Assembly: GCF_003710815.1 (NCBI RefSeq)
Contig: NZ_RHHP01000002.1
Span: forward strand, 185,605-249,604
Direction of reading: 5' to 3'
Length of the DNA: 64,000 nt
Origin: Brevibacillus centrosporus
Lineage (GTDB): Bacteria; Bacillota; Bacilli; Brevibacillales; Brevibacillaceae
Part shown: piece after piece, positions 62,841-64,000 of the stretch
How the letters are laid out: the number at the start of each line of letters is the position of its first letter
Numbering within the stretch: the first letter of the stretch is position 1
Program-made: the position numbers and the translations under genes
Notes under the pieces: model-generated
Databases searched by the model: none
Told to the model about the DNA's origin: nothing
What the model saw: only the letters and a program-made list of their open reading frames with translations

Positions 62841-63308
62841 CTATTCCGTTTGTTCGTCAGTAGTTTTTACAACTTGAATGTCCAAGGCAAGAGCAATTTT
62901 ATAAAACGCCTTCCACTTGATTTTGTAGTACGTGAATTCGCTGATTGGCGGGCTAAAGTGGTTATTGTAGACTGCATAATCTGTAATGTACTCACTATCA
63001 CTGCCCAAGTAACGTTCAGTGATTAAATGCCGTTCCATACGCGGGAGCCTGGCGACGACTCTTTCCAAACGCTCACAGAAAACCCGTCGCTCAATCTGAC
63101 CGTCAATATTATGTGTTGCGATCGCCGCGGTCTGATCACTCGTCAGATTCGTGCGACCGCCTTCCCTTAATTCGTAGCTAGCAGTGATCGTCGCCTCTCG
63201 CTCTTCGAAAGTCAGGTACTTATATAGCCTGTATTTGCTGAGTGCAGCTTCTACGGCCTTCTGCGTCTTTTTCCGGTCCAGCTCTGGTAAGAAGTCAAGC
63301 TGCTGCAT
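62841..63308 (-). CDS. ArpU-family phage transcriptional regulator
   Basis: This 155-aa protein belongs to the ArpU family by its start (LDRKKTQKAVEAALSKYRLY), the central ERLERVVARLPRMERHLITERYLG segment and the C-terminal SEFTYYKIKWKAFYKIALAL helix-turn-helix. ArpU proteins control late gene expression (packaging and lysis) in phages of Gram-positive bacteria. A TAGGAGGT-like site precedes ATG 63308 (ACCTCCTTTT on the plus strand). It lies close to integrase and in opposite orientation, which is unusual for a complete prophage. Confidence 0.82.
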   Translation of the reverse strand: MQQLDFLPELDRKKTQKAVEAALSKYRLYKYLTFEEREATITASYELREGGRTNLTSDQTAAIATHNIDGQIERRVFCERLERVVARLPRMERHLITERYLGSDSEYITDYAVYNNHFSPPISEFTYYKIKWKAFYKIALALDIQVVKTTDEQTE

Positions 63309-63366
63309 TCAATACCTCCTTTTGGTAGGAGTGCCCCGGACGAGCCGGGGCGTCTGGTGCTATTGT

Positions 63367-63897
63367 TTAAAACGAGAGATCATCGTCATTTGAAGCAGCA
63401 GCTGGCAGATCGTCAAGGTCATCTGGATCTGAAGTTGATGCTGCTTCCGTTTCTGTCTTTTTTGGACGGCCACGGCGTTTCCGTTCCTGCTCGATGTCGG
63501 TAACATTTTGAGCGGATGGTTCTACATCTCCACCGGACTCATCATCTGCCTGATGGTCTTCCTTCTCCCCATCAAGCACTTCCTCACTGGGAAGCTCGTC
63601 CGGATCTGTAACATTCTCAAGAGTGGCCACGTCTTCCAGGCTGAGCTGGCTGCTGTCTACTTGTACCACCCCATCACTGCCCACACTATATTCCATACCT
63701 GGGTGATCGTCATCCTCTTCGATATCATCTATATCCATTTGCGAGCTGGAGATCTGAATATAAACCTGTCCGCCTTTCAATTTGTGCAGCGCGACCAGTT
63801 GGGAGTCAGACAGATCGCCCTTGAGCTCGAACTTGAGAACATCCTTTTTCTCACCCGCGTTGAAATCCTTGAACAATGCTTTTACTTCTGTTTTCAT
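63367..63897 (-). CDS. Acidic phage-type protein of unknown function
   Basis: This 176-aa protein starts at ATG 63897 with AAAGGAGCG upstream; the open frame to 63942 lacks a site. The first about 75 residues (TEVKALFKDFNAGEKKDVLKF, DLSDSQLVALHKLKGGQVYI) look folded. The rest is very acidic and disordered with a basic patch ERKRRGRPKKTE, an AT-hook-like core. It is typical of phage proteins encoded near replication genes. It may bind DNA through the RGRPKK patch. Confidence 0.65.
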   Translation of the reverse strand: MKTEVKALFKDFNAGEKKDVLKFELKGDLSDSQLVALHKLKGGQVYIQISSSQMDIDDIEEDDDHPGMEYSVGSDGVVQVDSSQLSLEDVATLENVTDPDELPSEEVLDGEKEDHQADDESGGDVEPSAQNVTDIEQERKRRGRPKKTETEAASTSDPDDLDDLPAAASNDDDLSF

Positions 63898-64000
63898 GAA
63901 TGTTCGCTCCTTTTTATTTACATGCGGTCTGTGCCGCCGCAAATTATGTTTTTAGCCTTTATGCGCTAATGCTGGATAGAATACTTTGCTCAACCCTCTC

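Overview
The window is about 64 kb of chromosome from an aerobic, endospore-forming member of the Bacillota, most likely Brevibacillus or a close Paenibacillaceae relative. This is an inference from the gene content: an InhA-type M6 protease, an AdaA/Ogt pair, a BglG-type PRD regulator, spore-coat-like proteins, strong GGAGG ribosome-binding sites and frequent GTG/TTG starts. No rRNA, tRNA or CRISPR array was seen.

Layout. (1) 0.1-4.1 kb: an alkylation-repair operon on the minus strand (adaA, ogt, a 2OG-Fe(II) oxygenase and a radical SAM protein), with endonuclease IV divergent from it. (2) 4.2-22.4 kb: a large glycan cluster. It makes GDP-deoxyhexoses (manC, gmd, an rmd-like reductase, fcl) and CDP-deoxyhexoses (rfbF, rfbG, a reductase), and it carries three paralogous 282-284 aa GT-A-like proteins, two paralogous GT2 enzymes, a GT4 enzyme and four methyltransferase-type proteins. 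(3) 22.4-32 kb: a DUF1360 membrane protein, a CAP-domain protein, an acidic unknown protein, another glycosyltransferase, a Cys-rich coat-like protein, a 1059-aa repetitive coiled-coil protein, a small Gln-rich protein and a JAMM peptidase. Eleven transcription units in regions 2 and 3 have a CATANNNT(A/G) box 23-59 bp before the start codon, matching the -10 element of sporulation sigma-K/sigma-E promoters. I infer that these regions build and decorate the spore surface.

(4) 32-35.6 kb: a complete fixABCX electron-bifurcating flavoprotein operon. (5) 35.8-38.1 kb: a secreted InhA protease. (6) 39.4-47.1 kb: a ten-gene minus-strand operon with a PRD/EIIB regulator, a small PRD protein, an amidohydrolase/deacetylase, the uncharacterised SFCGS, DUF4312, DUF4310 and DUF4311 proteins, DgaE, DgaF and a dedicated HPr. 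It looks like a PTS-linked uptake and catabolic route for an amino-sugar acid whose transporter is not any classical Enzyme II; this is the best candidate here for an undescribed system. (7) 47.4-59 kb: an M20 hydrolase, cysK, a membrane-anchored coiled-coil protein, a LysR/MFS/M24 locus, a VOC protein, and a TetR-controlled pair of ABC exporters.

(8) 59-61 kb: mostly decayed DNA. Across the window several genes are broken: a histidine kinase, an MFS transporter and an MBL hydrolase with internal deletions, a 5'-truncated GNAT, an ABC exporter with a one-base frameshift, and a betagamma-crystallin-like gene with a nonsense codon. (9) 61.1-64 kb: the edge of an integrated phage-type element, with promoter, repeats, a small ORF, a tyrosine integrase, an excisionase-like protein, an ArpU-family regulator and an acidic phage-type protein. 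It continues past the right end.
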